A stretch of 64,000 bases of DNA. It comes from Peribacillus sp. ACCC06369. Lineage in GTDB: Bacteria > Bacillota > Bacilli > Bacillales > DSM-1321. A model generated the notes under the pieces. It saw nothing but the letters and a program-made list of their open reading frames with translations. It had not been told where the DNA came from and made no database searches. The position numbers and the translations under genes were made by a program. The DNA lies in the NCBI RefSeq assembly GCF_030348945.1, contig NZ_JAUCEN010000002.1, positions 3,658,001 to 3,722,000 on the forward strand, read 5' to 3'. Position 1 is the stretch's first letter. Every line of letters starts with the position of its first letter. Positions 35,281 to 44,818 of the stretch are shown one piece after another.

Positions 35281-36204
35281 TTATTGATTCAAGATATTAA
35301 CCTGACCTCTGTCAGTGATTCGACTCATAGGCAAGGATGGAATATCAATGGTGGTACCCATGCTATTATCCTTAAGTTCAATAACATCGTTTTGAAGTGT
35401 GATTTTATCCAAATCCCAAACCATACCCTCAAACTTATTGTATTGCCCCGTTACCTTCAAAATGCTCTTTGTTTTGCCTGAGGGCTGTATCTGTAAATTG
35501 GTAAATTGATTACCACTAACCTCATTCGGTATGGTAGAGTTACTATCTATGTAAATCATATTCACACAATCTTCTAAAGATAGATTCAAAAAACGATTAG
35601 CATTGATCCAGGCCTTACCAGAAGACGGTTCTTCAGCTATTAGCTTTACTCCAGTCTTCATTCCTGCAACCTTGACATTTTCAAAGTTCACGAAAGAAAT
35701 CTCATGTTCTTTACCGCCAGCATATAAAGATATCCCTGTACCCCGATTACTCTCAGACCAGTTAATAATATTGACATCCTTCACTTGCGTTTTGTTCCAG
35801 GTATTATAATATTTATACTTACCATCTAAGTAAATGACCTCTGAATTAAATTCAGCATCATTTATCACTACATAAGCACCTTCAATGGAAGCATTCTGCT
35901 CAAGCTCAAGCACCCTGAAGTTTCCCTCAACAATAAACTTCGTTCCGTATCCGAATAGCAGCTTAACACCTTTCCTAACTATGATTGGTGATGAAATCGT
36001 ATACTCCCTGTCATCCAGCATTACCGTCTTTAACTTATTGGACTTTGCATGATCAATCGCAGCCTGAATCTTCGCAGAATCATTAGCCCCTTTAAAATCT
36101 TCAACGTATACTTTTTCTTTATGGTTAGATAGAGAATGTTTCTGCTGAAAAATGAAGAAAACAATAAGCAAAAAACAGAAGAAAAAACCGATAATTTTTT
36201 TCAT
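35281..36204 (-). CDS. Membrane-anchored parallel beta-helix protein
   Basis: 307 residues. N-terminal signal or anchor (MKKIIGFFFCFLLIVFFIFQ), then a pectate-lyase-like helix: SAKIQAAIDHAKSNKLKTVM, YTISSPIIVRKGVKLLFGYG, FIVEGNFRVLELEQNASIEG. These stretches align with the protein at 33548 (for example TLSSPIVIKQNVHLEI, KGNFQVFELQKDASLSGG), so the two are paralogues, one cytoplasmic-like and one outward. The ATG at 36204 follows GGGATGTG. Substrate unknown. Confidence 0.82.
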   Translation of the reverse strand: MKKIIGFFFCFLLIVFFIFQQKHSLSNHKEKVYVEDFKGANDSAKIQAAIDHAKSNKLKTVMLDDREYTISSPIIVRKGVKLLFGYGTKFIVEGNFRVLELEQNASIEGAYVVINDAEFNSEVIYLDGKYKYYNTWNKTQVKDVNIINWSESNRGTGISLYAGGKEHEISFVNFENVKVAGMKTGVKLIAEEPSSGKAWINANRFLNLSLEDCVNMIYIDSNSTIPNEVSGNQFTNLQIQPSGKTKSILKVTGQYNKFEGMVWDLDKITLQNDVIELKDNSMGTTIDIPSLPMSRITDRGQVNILNQ

Positions 36205-36290
36205 GAAACACATCCCTTTTTTAAATTTTTTTATTTAGGTGCTGTGAATTCTCCTACAGGAGATAAGAGTCTCCTCATAAGTATTTTTGC

Positions 36291-36317
36291 ATAATACTCT
36301 TGTTTAGTTGCTGTCAA
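36291..36317 (-). promoter_or_regulatory. Promoter of the membrane-anchored beta-helix gene
   Basis: Minus strand TTGACA (36312-36317) and TATTAT (36291-36296), spacer only 15 bp. The 80-base leader has two competing short hairpins (GGAGA/TCTCC and CTCC/GGAG). Confidence 0.6.
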
Positions 36318-36450
36318 TTTAAAGGGACAGCTAAAAATATGTGTTTCATTTTTACAAATTATGACTTAAATGTTTGTGAATTTTAATCGAAGAAAGTGTA
36401 GGTGAAAATGAGGTATATATAATAGTAGAAGAATCCCTTATCCAAGTTAA

Positions 36451-36485
36451 TAAAAAGACAAAGAGCTTTCAAAAGCTCTCTGTCT
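36451..36485 (-). terminator. Terminator at the 3' end of the locus B operon
   Basis: Minus strand AGACAGAGAGCTTT, TGA, AAGCTCTTTGTCT, then TTTTATT. Long, nearly perfect stem. Confidence 0.9.
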
Positions 36486-36569
36486 GTATTAATCTTTAGT
36501 GGAATTCTTAGTGTTGACAGGCATCCAAAATAAAAAGATGTTTTCCGCCATTAATCTGATTTACTGTTG

Positions 36570-37601
36570 TTACTTTTTATTATAATATTCCACATACCAA
36601 TTTACGAACTTTTGCAAACCCTCTTCTATCGAAGTTTCCGGCTTAAATCCGACAGCCTTCTGCAGCATATCAGTAGAAGCATAAGTGGCAGGTACATCTC
36701 CAGGTTTGATTGGTTCAAAAACCTTATCAAATTCTATCTCTTTACCTAGAGCATTACTTAAACATTTCTCCAAAGCTCCAATGAAAGCCATCAACTTTTC
36801 AGGATTGTTATTTCCAATGTTAAATACTTTGTGAGGAACGTTATTATCTCCTACTGAAGGGTTGGATAAAAGACGTTCTATTCCCTCGACAATATCGTCA
36901 ATGAAGGTGAAGTCTCTATATAAGTCATTTTCAAAATCACCATTATTAAAGATCTTAATTGGTTCACCAGCAAAATACTTATCAGTAAATCCAAAGTAGG
37001 CCATATCCGGTCGTCCCATAGGGCCATAAACCGTAAAGAAACGGAGTCCTGTAGCAGGAATATTATATAGATGACTGTATGTATGGGCCATCAATTCATT
37101 TGATTTCTTAGTTGATGCATAAAGCGATACAGGGTTGTCTACAAAATCTGTTTCTTCAAATGGAACCTTTTTGTTAGCTCCATAAACAGAACTAGATGAT
37201 GCGTATACAAGATGGTCCACAGGATTGTGCCTGCAAGCTTCAAGTATGTTGTAAAAACCAATGATATTACTTTGAATGTACACATCCGGATTTTCTATCG
37301 AGTATCGCACACCAGCTTGGGCAGCCAGATTTACTACAATATTAGGCTTATATTCTTCAAAAATATTGTTGATGATCGCTTTGTCAGAGATATCACCTGT
37401 GATAAAGGTAAATTTCTCATAAGGTTTAAGTTGCTCCAAACGAGCATATTTAAGCTTCACATCATAGTAATCATTTATATTATCAACACCGATCACATTA
37501 CAGCCTTGTTCTAATAGTTTCCTTGATAAGAAAAATCCGATGAAACCTGCCGCTCCAGTGATTAGGTATGTTTTACTAGAATCTAGGGATTTGTAATTCA
37601 A
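36570..37601 (-). CDS. UDP-glucuronate/UDP-sugar 4-epimerase (CapI/GalE-like)
   Basis: 343 residues, extended SDR: TGAAGFIGFFLSRKLLEQG (16-34), YASSSSVYGANKKVPF, catalytic YASTKKSNE, RFFTVYGPMGRPDMA. The GRPDMA motif is shared with CapI/LspL UDP-GlcA 4-epimerases. It would turn UDP-GlcA from the Ugd gene just upstream into UDP-GalA. Its start overlaps the ugd end by 26 bases. Last gene of locus B. Confidence 0.9.
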   Translation of the reverse strand: MNYKSLDSSKTYLITGAAGFIGFFLSRKLLEQGCNVIGVDNINDYYDVKLKYARLEQLKPYEKFTFITGDISDKAIINNIFEEYKPNIVVNLAAQAGVRYSIENPDVYIQSNIIGFYNILEACRHNPVDHLVYASSSSVYGANKKVPFEETDFVDNPVSLYASTKKSNELMAHTYSHLYNIPATGLRFFTVYGPMGRPDMAYFGFTDKYFAGEPIKIFNNGDFENDLYRDFTFIDDIVEGIERLLSNPSVGDNNVPHKVFNIGNNNPEKLMAFIGALEKCLSNALGKEIEFDKVFEPIKPGDVPATYASTDMLQKAVGFKPETSIEEGLQKFVNWYVEYYNKK

Positions 37602-38952
37602 CGTGTTTCGACTCCTTTATGACTTCTCTACTTGCAGGTTTTCTTCCAATAGAGTGATACTCTACACCTGATTTTTGCATCTCTTCAACACTATAGATAT
37701 TTCTTCCGTCATATACTAAAGGAGTCCTCATCAACTTCTTATATGTTTCAGGCGTTAATGCTTTCACTTCTCCCCATTCAGTAAAAATAAAACAGACATT
37801 TGCACTTTCTAGGGCATGCTCTATATTCGCAACATACGTGATACTGCCTTTGCCATTCTTACCTTCTGGATACACTCTAGCAAAATTCTCTGCCCCAACA
37901 GGATCAAAAGCATAGATATCGGCACCTTGCTCTAATAATAAAGGCACGTTCTCAAGAGATGCAGCTTCTCTTAAATCGTCAGTACCGGGCTTAAAAGTCA
38001 ACCCTAACACTGCTACTTTCAGCCCATTAAAAGTAATGAGTCTTTTACTAGCCTTTTTATATAACATCGTCTTTTGGTCCTTGTTCACATCAATGGCGGC
38101 TTTGACGGTTTTAAGCTCGTAACCGTTTTGTCTTGCCAGATACTCCAATGCTTTAGTATCCTTTGGAAAACATGAACCGCCATAACCAATACCCGCATTT
38201 AAAAACTTGCTTCCGATACGATTATCGAAGCTCATTCCTCTTGCGACATCCTGAACATCCGCACCTACCAATTCACATAGATTTGCAATATCATTCATAT
38301 AAGAGATTTTAAGGGCAAGAAAATCATTTGATGCATACTTGATCATTTCTGCAGATCTTCTATTGACTGAGACAACAGGTAAATGAAATGGCTCATAGAT
38401 ATCCTGCATCAGTTCTTCAGCCCATTTACTCTCTGTTCCGATAATGATCCGTTCTGCATGCAGTGTATCATGTACGGCAGATCCTTGTGCCAAGAATTCT
38501 GGGTTCGATACAACTTCCACTTTTACATCATTAACTAAAAAGTCTTGTATAAACTGCTCGACTTTATCATTCGTGCCAACTGGGACTGTAGATTTCACGA
38601 CTACTAGACAATCCTTTTCCACCGATTCAGCAATTTGCCTAGCAACTGTTGCAATGTATGAAAGATTTGCAGAACCATCTGGCTGCTCTGGAGTACCGAC
38701 ACCGATAAAAATTGCATCGGCATCCTTATAGGCGGATTTATAATCTGTTGTATAATCAATTCTTCCTGAAGCATAATTCTTCTGCATCAATTCTTCCAAA
38801 TCAGCTTCATAGATAGGAGAAATTCCAGACTTCATTACGTTTACTTTATTTTCATCTATATCAACACAGGTTACTTGATGACCCACTTCGGCAAAACATA
38901 CACCTGCTACTAAGCCGACATAGCCTGTTCCTGCTACTGCTATTTTGTACAT
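37576..38952 (-). CDS. ugd: UDP-glucose 6-dehydrogenase
   Basis: About 458 residues. Oxidises UDP-glucose to UDP-glucuronate with two NAD. N-terminal MYKIAVAGTGYVGLVAGVCF, catalytic Cys in GYGGSCFPKDTKAL (about 260), and the C-terminal NAD/UDP domain with VLGLTFKPGTDDLREA. Typical TuaD/Ugd length except for a short basic tail (SREVIKESKHVELQIPRF). AAAGGTAGG precedes the ATG 38952; a longer reading to 39036 has no ribosome site. GalU (49980) supplies its substrate. Confidence 0.95.
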   Translation of the reverse strand: MYKIAVAGTGYVGLVAGVCFAEVGHQVTCVDIDENKVNVMKSGISPIYEADLEELMQKNYASGRIDYTTDYKSAYKDADAIFIGVGTPEQPDGSANLSYIATVARQIAESVEKDCLVVVKSTVPVGTNDKVEQFIQDFLVNDVKVEVVSNPEFLAQGSAVHDTLHAERIIIGTESKWAEELMQDIYEPFHLPVVSVNRRSAEMIKYASNDFLALKISYMNDIANLCELVGADVQDVARGMSFDNRIGSKFLNAGIGYGGSCFPKDTKALEYLARQNGYELKTVKAAIDVNKDQKTMLYKKASKRLITFNGLKVAVLGLTFKPGTDDLREAASLENVPLLLEQGADIYAFDPVGAENFARVYPEGKNGKGSITYVANIEHALESANVCFIFTEWGEVKALTPETYKKLMRTPLVYDGRNIYSVEEMQKSGVEYHSIGRKPASREVIKESKHVELQIPRF

Positions 38953-39198
38953 TGTTATGCCTACCTTTGCTCTTTTATTAAAAATTGAATCGGTTAAGTA
39001 CCTGTTCAACTTCTGAATATATTTTAAAATTCCCAAGAATAGTTTTTATTAATCGCAATCTATATCTTCCTGAACCATAGCATCAAACATATTAATAGTC
39101 GATTTCATTGCCTTTATTATTTCCATAACAAGGCCTTCAAGATTTATAAGTGAGACAAAACCAATCAACGCCACGTATAATCTTTATATTAAATACTT

Positions 39199-40683
39199 CT
39201 AATTTCTCACTTTTAATATTTTTTCTTTATGTGGAATATTAAAACTTGCTATAATTGCCACAAGCTCTTTTCTACTCTTTGGAAACCGCATCAATATGAC
39301 AAAATAGAAAATAATACATATACCTATTGATAGAAAGCTCCAAATATATTTATCACTAACTAATTGTAACATTAATGCTACCCCTCCCATCATCAAAGTG
39401 CAGTAAATTGATGGAAGAACATTTTTAATCATCAACAACGGAGACATTTTAAATACAGTATACATTACTACCCAGTTAACCAAGATGTGATAAATTTTTA
39501 TCATAGAATGACCATAAACTAAAGTATCAAAGCCATACTTTACGCTGATCATTAAAGTCGGTACAAGACCAATTAAATACAAGAATTGTACTAATAAAGA
39601 GAGTTTAGGTCTCCCTTTCGAACGATAGACTTCGCTACAATAAGTCCCAAATACTATTGTTATACTACTCATTAATCCCCAAAGACCTACAAAAAAACTA
39701 GCTTCATGCCATTGCTTTCCTAGCAAAATATCGGTCAATAATTCTCTATATATAAAAATCCCCATTCCCATAGGTAAAATTATCATAGCACTAAGACGAA
39801 TAAATTTTAGAAAGACCTTTACAAATTCATCTTCATTGTTCTGTAACCTAGATAAAGAAGAAAATAGAACTGATGTTGTTGCTGTTACGATAATAGCTAA
39901 AATACCGTTCACCGTTATCATTGTTGTATTATATAGTCCTAGATAATAATTGTTTAATGCACCGGCTACGATAAAAGTACCTATATACGAGGTAGACCAA
40001 ATTGAAATGGCCTCTACTAAAGACCAAAGGCTAAAAGATAGCATTTTTTTTAGAATGGAGAAACTATAAAACAGCGTTGGCTTCCATTTAGAATTTATAG
40101 TTAGAAACACTGCATTTACTAAGTTCCCACATATAGTACCCGCTATCAAAGACCAATAGCTATAACCTAAAATTGCTAGAGGTATAGTTACAATAAATGG
40201 AATAAAAACACTAATGATTCTTACCTTAAATAAGGTTCTATAATCTAAATCTCTCCTATATATAGCCATTTGGATACTTGAAAACGATGTTAACGGCAAA
40301 GAAATACCGGCAATAGAAATAACAGCTCCAAGACCTTGATTTCCAACCAGTGTTGCAATTCGTTCACTAAAAATTATTATTACAAACCATAAAAAAAATG
40401 ATATTAGTAGATTCGTCCAGAATGCAACATTTATACTTTGTATTTTTTCTCTGTTAGTTTCAAATTCATGTTGTATCAGGTACTTCTGAAATCCAGAATC
40501 AGTGAGCATATCCGCAAAACTTATTACAATAATGACAGTAGCTATTACTCCAAAAGCTTCGGGAGTTAGTAACCTTGCTAAAATCATATTCGTAACAGGT
40601 ATAAAAATCTTTGCAACAAATTCTGTAACTGTGGACCATTTTGTTGCATTAGCTATATTTTTAGATAATTCTTTATTTTCCAT
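39199..40683 (-). CDS. Wzx/WzxC-type polysaccharide flippase
   Basis: 494 residues, about 12-14 membrane helices. The N-terminus NATKWSTVTEFVAKIFIPVT and MILARLLTPEAFGVIATVIV is typical of the WzxC/EpsK group. It exports lipid-linked repeat units of locus B. About 245 non-coding bases separate it from ugd downstream, with no clear terminator. Confidence 0.9.
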   Translation of the reverse strand: MENKELSKNIANATKWSTVTEFVAKIFIPVTNMILARLLTPEAFGVIATVIIVISFADMLTDSGFQKYLIQHEFETNREKIQSINVAFWTNLLISFFLWFVIIIFSERIATLVGNQGLGAVISIAGISLPLTSFSSIQMAIYRRDLDYRTLFKVRIISVFIPFIVTIPLAILGYSYWSLIAGTICGNLVNAVFLTINSKWKPTLFYSFSILKKMLSFSLWSLVEAISIWSTSYIGTFIVAGALNNYYLGLYNTTMITVNGILAIIVTATTSVLFSSLSRLQNNEDEFVKVFLKFIRLSAMIILPMGMGIFIYRELLTDILLGKQWHEASFFVGLWGLMSSITIVFGTYCSEVYRSKGRPKLSLLVQFLYLIGLVPTLMISVKYGFDTLVYGHSMIKIYHILVNWVVMYTVFKMSPLLMIKNVLPSIYCTLMMGGVALMLQLVSDKYIWSFLSIGICIIFYFVILMRFPKSRKELVAIIASFNIPHKEKILKVRN

Positions 40684-40730
40684 TTCATCACCTGCTATAA
40701 ATACGAATCTTTACAATTATATTAATCTAT

Positions 40731-41906
40731 TTACAAACTATCAAAAATGCTAACTAAATTACACTTGAATTTTTCATATGTAAATTCATGTGCCCTTTCA
40801 TATGACTTGTTTGAATAATGGCTTCTTAAATCAGCATTATTTAATAACATTTTCATGCCATTTGCTAAAACATAGTCACACTCTTCAATGTTTTGTGCAT
40901 CATAATCGAAACTTTTACTAGCTTCAAGTGAAATAATACCATATTCATTTTTCTCTAAACCCTGAGCCTCTTCGTTGTGGTCCGATAATGATAATATTTC
41001 CCTAGGTCCAGATTTACAATCCACTGCCAAAACAGGTAGTCCTACAGACATCGCTTCAACCATTGCATTTGGAAATCCTTCTGTTATAGAAGACAAAACA
41101 TAAAGGTTAGCGATCTGCATAAATTTATACGGATTGTCTTGGCCACCTAGTAAAACTACATTGTCATCTACCCCTAGATCACTAATTAACTTTATTAATT
41201 TACTTTCCTTATCTCCATGACCTACAATTAATAACATTGCATCTGGAAATTCATTTAAAACCAGTGAAAAAGCTTTAATTAGATGATTAAATCCTTTTTG
41301 GTTAACTAATCTTCCAACGGAAATTATAACTTTACCATTATTAGGTATATCTATTTCAGTAATTTGTTCCTTTGCCTTTTTCCGAATATATTTGACGTCA
41401 TACGGATTATATAAAACTTTACTTTTGGATTTCTCTATATTGAAAGTTTTTTCAGCCTTATCCGCTATTACCTTACTTACCGATACAACCAAATCTGCTT
41501 TATTATATATCCATTTATCAATAGTGAAAGTCGCAAAATAATCAGTTAGCCAATCATAAGACCTTATTCCAACAATTACACTCTCTTTCCCTTTTGAAGA
41601 AACATTAGCAAAATTAGCTGATGTACCAAAAGACATTACAATATCTGGTTTTATTTCTTTTTTCATTTTTCTAACAGCATAAGTTCTTTTTACTATATTA
41701 AGTAATTTTAAAAACTTATTTGATTTTGGTGGACAATTTAAATCTATATATTTAAACTCTGGTTTATAATCTGCTTCTGTAGAATACAAAGTCACCACAG
41801 ATACATCATACTGTTCCTTAAGTAAATTATGAGCAATAAAAGCTACTCTTTCCATACCACCATAATATAAACCTGTTATTAATAATACTACCTTTTTTTT
41901 TTTCAT
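40731..41906 (-). CDS. Glycosyltransferase family 4
   Basis: 391 residues, GT-B. N-terminal LLITGLYYGGMERVAFIAHN; donor domain VISVGRLVNQKGFNHLIKAF, GHGDKESKLIKL, LLGGQDNPYKFMQIANLYVL, and the EX7E-type SSITEGFPNAMVEAMSVGLP. Probably retaining. It starts with an ATG in a run of Lys codons after GAGGAGAAAGAA. Confidence 0.92.
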   Translation of the reverse strand: MKKKKVVLLITGLYYGGMERVAFIAHNLLKEQYDVSVVTLYSTEADYKPEFKYIDLNCPPKSNKFLKLLNIVKRTYAVRKMKKEIKPDIVMSFGTSANFANVSSKGKESVIVGIRSYDWLTDYFATFTIDKWIYNKADLVVSVSKVIADKAEKTFNIEKSKSKVLYNPYDVKYIRKKAKEQITEIDIPNNGKVIISVGRLVNQKGFNHLIKAFSLVLNEFPDAMLLIVGHGDKESKLIKLISDLGVDDNVVLLGGQDNPYKFMQIANLYVLSSITEGFPNAMVEAMSVGLPVLAVDCKSGPREILSLSDHNEEAQGLEKNEYGIISLEASKSFDYDAQNIEECDYVLANGMKMLLNNADLRSHYSNKSYERAHEFTYEKFKCNLVSIFDSL

Positions 41907-42306
41907 TTTCTTTCTCCTCGTATATTAGTAATTTTAAATTAAAAAGAATATCCAATTGTTCTATCTCCTATCTCTCTAAAAATTCCCCAATTAAATGATT
42001 AGAAATATTAAAGAAAGGAGGAGGCACATCGTTTGAGTTTTTCCAAACATCCTGGGTCAATATCAAGAAAAGTCAGAAATTCATGTTAAAGTGGTATAAT
42101 TCACGAACAATCGGTATTCTGAACACTCTCTTTAATAATCAATTTAAAGCGGTTGGATTATTACTACCAAAATTAATTTTATTGGCCGGGACATTGATTC
42201 AATTATTCAAATATTAAAAGACAGAATCAAAAACCTACTTAAATTAGAATAAATTATAGTTCGTAAATACATACTTTAAGTATTTTTACTACTTATTAAT
42301 ACTGTT
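41907..42306. other. 400-base gap in locus B containing an opposite-strand reading frame remnant
   Basis: No minus-strand gene here. On the plus strand 41999-42217 stays open for 72 codons (SWVNIKKSQKFMLKWYNSRT, then NNQFKAVGLLLPKLILLAGT) but has no start codon early on. It reads like the C-terminus of a protein whose 5' part is gone. I do not recognise it. Confidence 0.45.
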
Positions 42307-43644
42307 TCAGCTTGTAATATTAACTCTGTTTTCTTTTCTTTGCAGCTTCTTATTAGCCGATGATATTATTGTAATCATAATTAATACGGATAGAAATCGA
42401 GAGCTAACTATATCTGGTATAGCCATTGCCCCAATTAAAACAGTTAGTAACACCCAGAATAAACCGGTTTTATATTTTAAATACTTATAAGCCAACACCA
42501 AAAAGTTTAAGTATAAAAGTATAGATCCTACAATGCCTAATTGAGCTAAATATTGAGTAATCATATTATGTGGCAACCAAAGGCCGGTAAGTGTACCCCA
42601 ATTACTCGTCCCTAACCCTATACCAAAAATTGGGTTTTCTAAAAAAACTTGGAAAGCAGAGTCAATTAATTTTCCACGACCAGATCCCTCAAATAGTAAC
42701 TGACCTCCACGATTTTCAACTATATACTGTGTGACAAAAGGAATAATTAATAAGATACCCATTATTATAAAAATTGATTTAACTTTGCCTTGTACCATTT
42801 TCACAAATAAGTAAAATGACATTGCAATAACCAATGCAAATAGACCTGTTCTTGAATTTACTAATAAAATTGACATTAATAAAAAAGCTTCACACATAAT
42901 AAATTTCCATGTATTAATTAGTTTATTATCAACGTAATCAATAACTAGCCAGATAGCACCAGTAGCTATATATAATGTCGCAAAACTGTAATCATTCATT
43001 AAACCTGCACTAACAATTCGATTTTCTCCAATAACATCATAATACCCGACCACAAGTTGTAAATAATCAGCGCATACTCTTTGTATAATAACTACTAATG
43101 AAAAAGAAAATACGCTAATTAAATAAAAGCTTTTTAATTTTGCTTCAAATTCTTCATTAGAAAATTTAGATATTTGCTCTCCAATAAAAAATGATATTAT
43201 AAATAAAACAATTGTTAACAATTGTTTTATAGAGTCTGTTATGCCCACACTTGTCCATAATGTTAGTATGCCAAAAAACAACATTAAGAATGGAGAGTAG
43301 AAATAAAAACCTGCACTAAAACCTTTAAAGATAATCAGGATATAGGCAAACATTAATGCCAAATGATACCATGTCAATGGAAAATGACCATAACTTGTAC
43401 CTAAGACTGAAACAAACGAAGTTGGGACGTATATGCAGGCCAAGAAGGCTAGTTTTTGTACAACATTCCACTTATTCCGTTTTCTAGAAAGGAACCATAC
43501 AAACCATAAAACCCCTATAGCTATAATTATCGGTTTACTGATTATTTCATGAAATAACATAACAACGTTATATAGGATTATCATAATAACTTCGACAAAT
43601 TCAATATTTTTATTCTTATGAATTTGTGGACCGTTTGTGATCAT
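42307..43644 (-). CDS. O-antigen polymerase-like protein (Wzy)
   Basis: 445 residues, about 11 helices, with the Wzy/ligase motif region: LLFEGSGRGKLIDSAFQVFL, NPIFGIGLGTSNWG and WLPHNMITQYLAQLGIVGS. It polymerises the locus B repeat units outside the membrane. The start is the ATG 43644, only 3 bases after the upstream glycosyltransferase stop. The first 20 residues are weakly conserved, so a later start is possible. Confidence 0.87.
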   Translation of the reverse strand: MITNGPQIHKNKNIEFVEVIMIILYNVVMLFHEIISKPIIIAIGVLWFVWFLSRKRNKWNVVQKLAFLACIYVPTSFVSVLGTSYGHFPLTWYHLALMFAYILIIFKGFSAGFYFYSPFLMLFFGILTLWTSVGITDSIKQLLTIVLFIISFFIGEQISKFSNEEFEAKLKSFYLISVFSFSLVVIIQRVCADYLQLVVGYYDVIGENRIVSAGLMNDYSFATLYIATGAIWLVIDYVDNKLINTWKFIMCEAFLLMSILLVNSRTGLFALVIAMSFYLFVKMVQGKVKSIFIIMGILLIIPFVTQYIVENRGGQLLFEGSGRGKLIDSAFQVFLENPIFGIGLGTSNWGTLTGLWLPHNMITQYLAQLGIVGSILLYLNFLVLAYKYLKYKTGLFWVLLTVLIGAMAIPDIVSSRFLSVLIMITIISSANKKLQRKENRVNITS

Positions 43645-43647
43645 CTG

Positions 43648-44709
43648 TTATCTCACTCCAAGCATCTTATTATAGATTTCATCGATATTCTTCTTATATG
43701 ACGGAATATTATCTAATAAGTTCGCTTGAATAATTGAGCCATTTGATTTACCCTTCCAATACTCTTTATCAATCAATAATTTCTCTAGTTCATTAGTAAA
43801 ATCTTCATCTGAAGTACAAATTTTCCCACATGTACTATTTACCAACATTGGCAACCCCCCTACCGGAGTACAAACAACTGGGCGTCCCAACGCCATTGCT
43901 TCTACAGCTACTAATCCATAACCTTCCCATTTAGAAGTAATACATAGTACTTTTACTTTCTCTAAAAGACTATAAGGATTTTCCTGAAAACCTACCATAG
44001 TGATACTTCCATTAAGGCCTAAATTATCAATTAAATCTTTGCACTGTTTTCTTAAGACTCCATCACCAATCATGACAGCAGAAATATGAGGAATGTTACT
44101 TTTTAATTTATTTATTAATTTAATAAATCTCATAGGATTTTTCGGTGTAGCCAATCTTCCAATATAAGCGATATCATACAATTTTTCCGAATTATTGGCA
44201 TTAGCTTTAGTTCTTATAGCATTTATATCAATTGGGTTTTTAATTATTGTTGTTTTTTTTGTCAAAAATCTCCCAAAAACATATTCTTCCATTATTGAAC
44301 TAGAAACAGTTAAAACATTCCTGAATCGAAGGCTAGAAATAAAGTATAAAATAGAATTTTTACCCATCTTCTTAATCCATGGCGGATTACTATGCATGTG
44401 GCTAAGAATAGGATATCTTTTAGATAGCATAGAACTTATGACACTTGCACTCGCATCGTGAGCGTGAATTATATCCGGTTCAAATAAGTCAACTACTCGT
44501 TTTACCTCCCTAATAGATAGATTACTCATTGGATAATACATAATACCCTTTTTTTGTAATACATCGCTTATCTGGCCACTTTTACTACAATAAGCCATTT
44601 CAAAGTTTGTATCATCATTAAACATTTCAATTATTTTACATGCAACGTTTTCTGCACCTGAAAATTTGTCACTTTGCAATAAGTGTAATACTTTGATTTT
44701 ATCACTCAT
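43648..44709 (-). CDS. Glycosyltransferase family 4
   Basis: 353 residues, GT-B. KVLHLLQSDKFSGAENVACK at the N-terminus, HAHDASASVISS in the acceptor domain, donor domain DIAYIGRLATPKNPMRFIKL, MIGDGVLRKQCKDLI, FQENPYSLLEKVKVLCI, SKWEGYGLVAVEAMALGRPV. EX7E glutamates are present. Adds one sugar to the lipid-linked intermediate. Confidence 0.92.
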   Translation of the reverse strand: MSDKIKVLHLLQSDKFSGAENVACKIIEMFNDDTNFEMAYCSKSGQISDVLQKKGIMYYPMSNLSIREVKRVVDLFEPDIIHAHDASASVISSMLSKRYPILSHMHSNPPWIKKMGKNSILYFISSLRFRNVLTVSSSIMEEYVFGRFLTKKTTIIKNPIDINAIRTKANANNSEKLYDIAYIGRLATPKNPMRFIKLINKLKSNIPHISAVMIGDGVLRKQCKDLIDNLGLNGSITMVGFQENPYSLLEKVKVLCITSKWEGYGLVAVEAMALGRPVVCTPVGGLPMLVNSTCGKICTSDEDFTNELEKLLIDKEYWKGKSNGSIIQANLLDNIPSYKKNIDEIYNKMLGVR

Positions 44710-44818
44710 AATTCAACCCTCATTCCCCACTCCAATTGCCAAATAATCCCGCCAGTTGTTTTTGACAAAGTAACCATATTGACTATATTTTTGGTCAAAA
44801 GTAAGATATAAACTTAAA

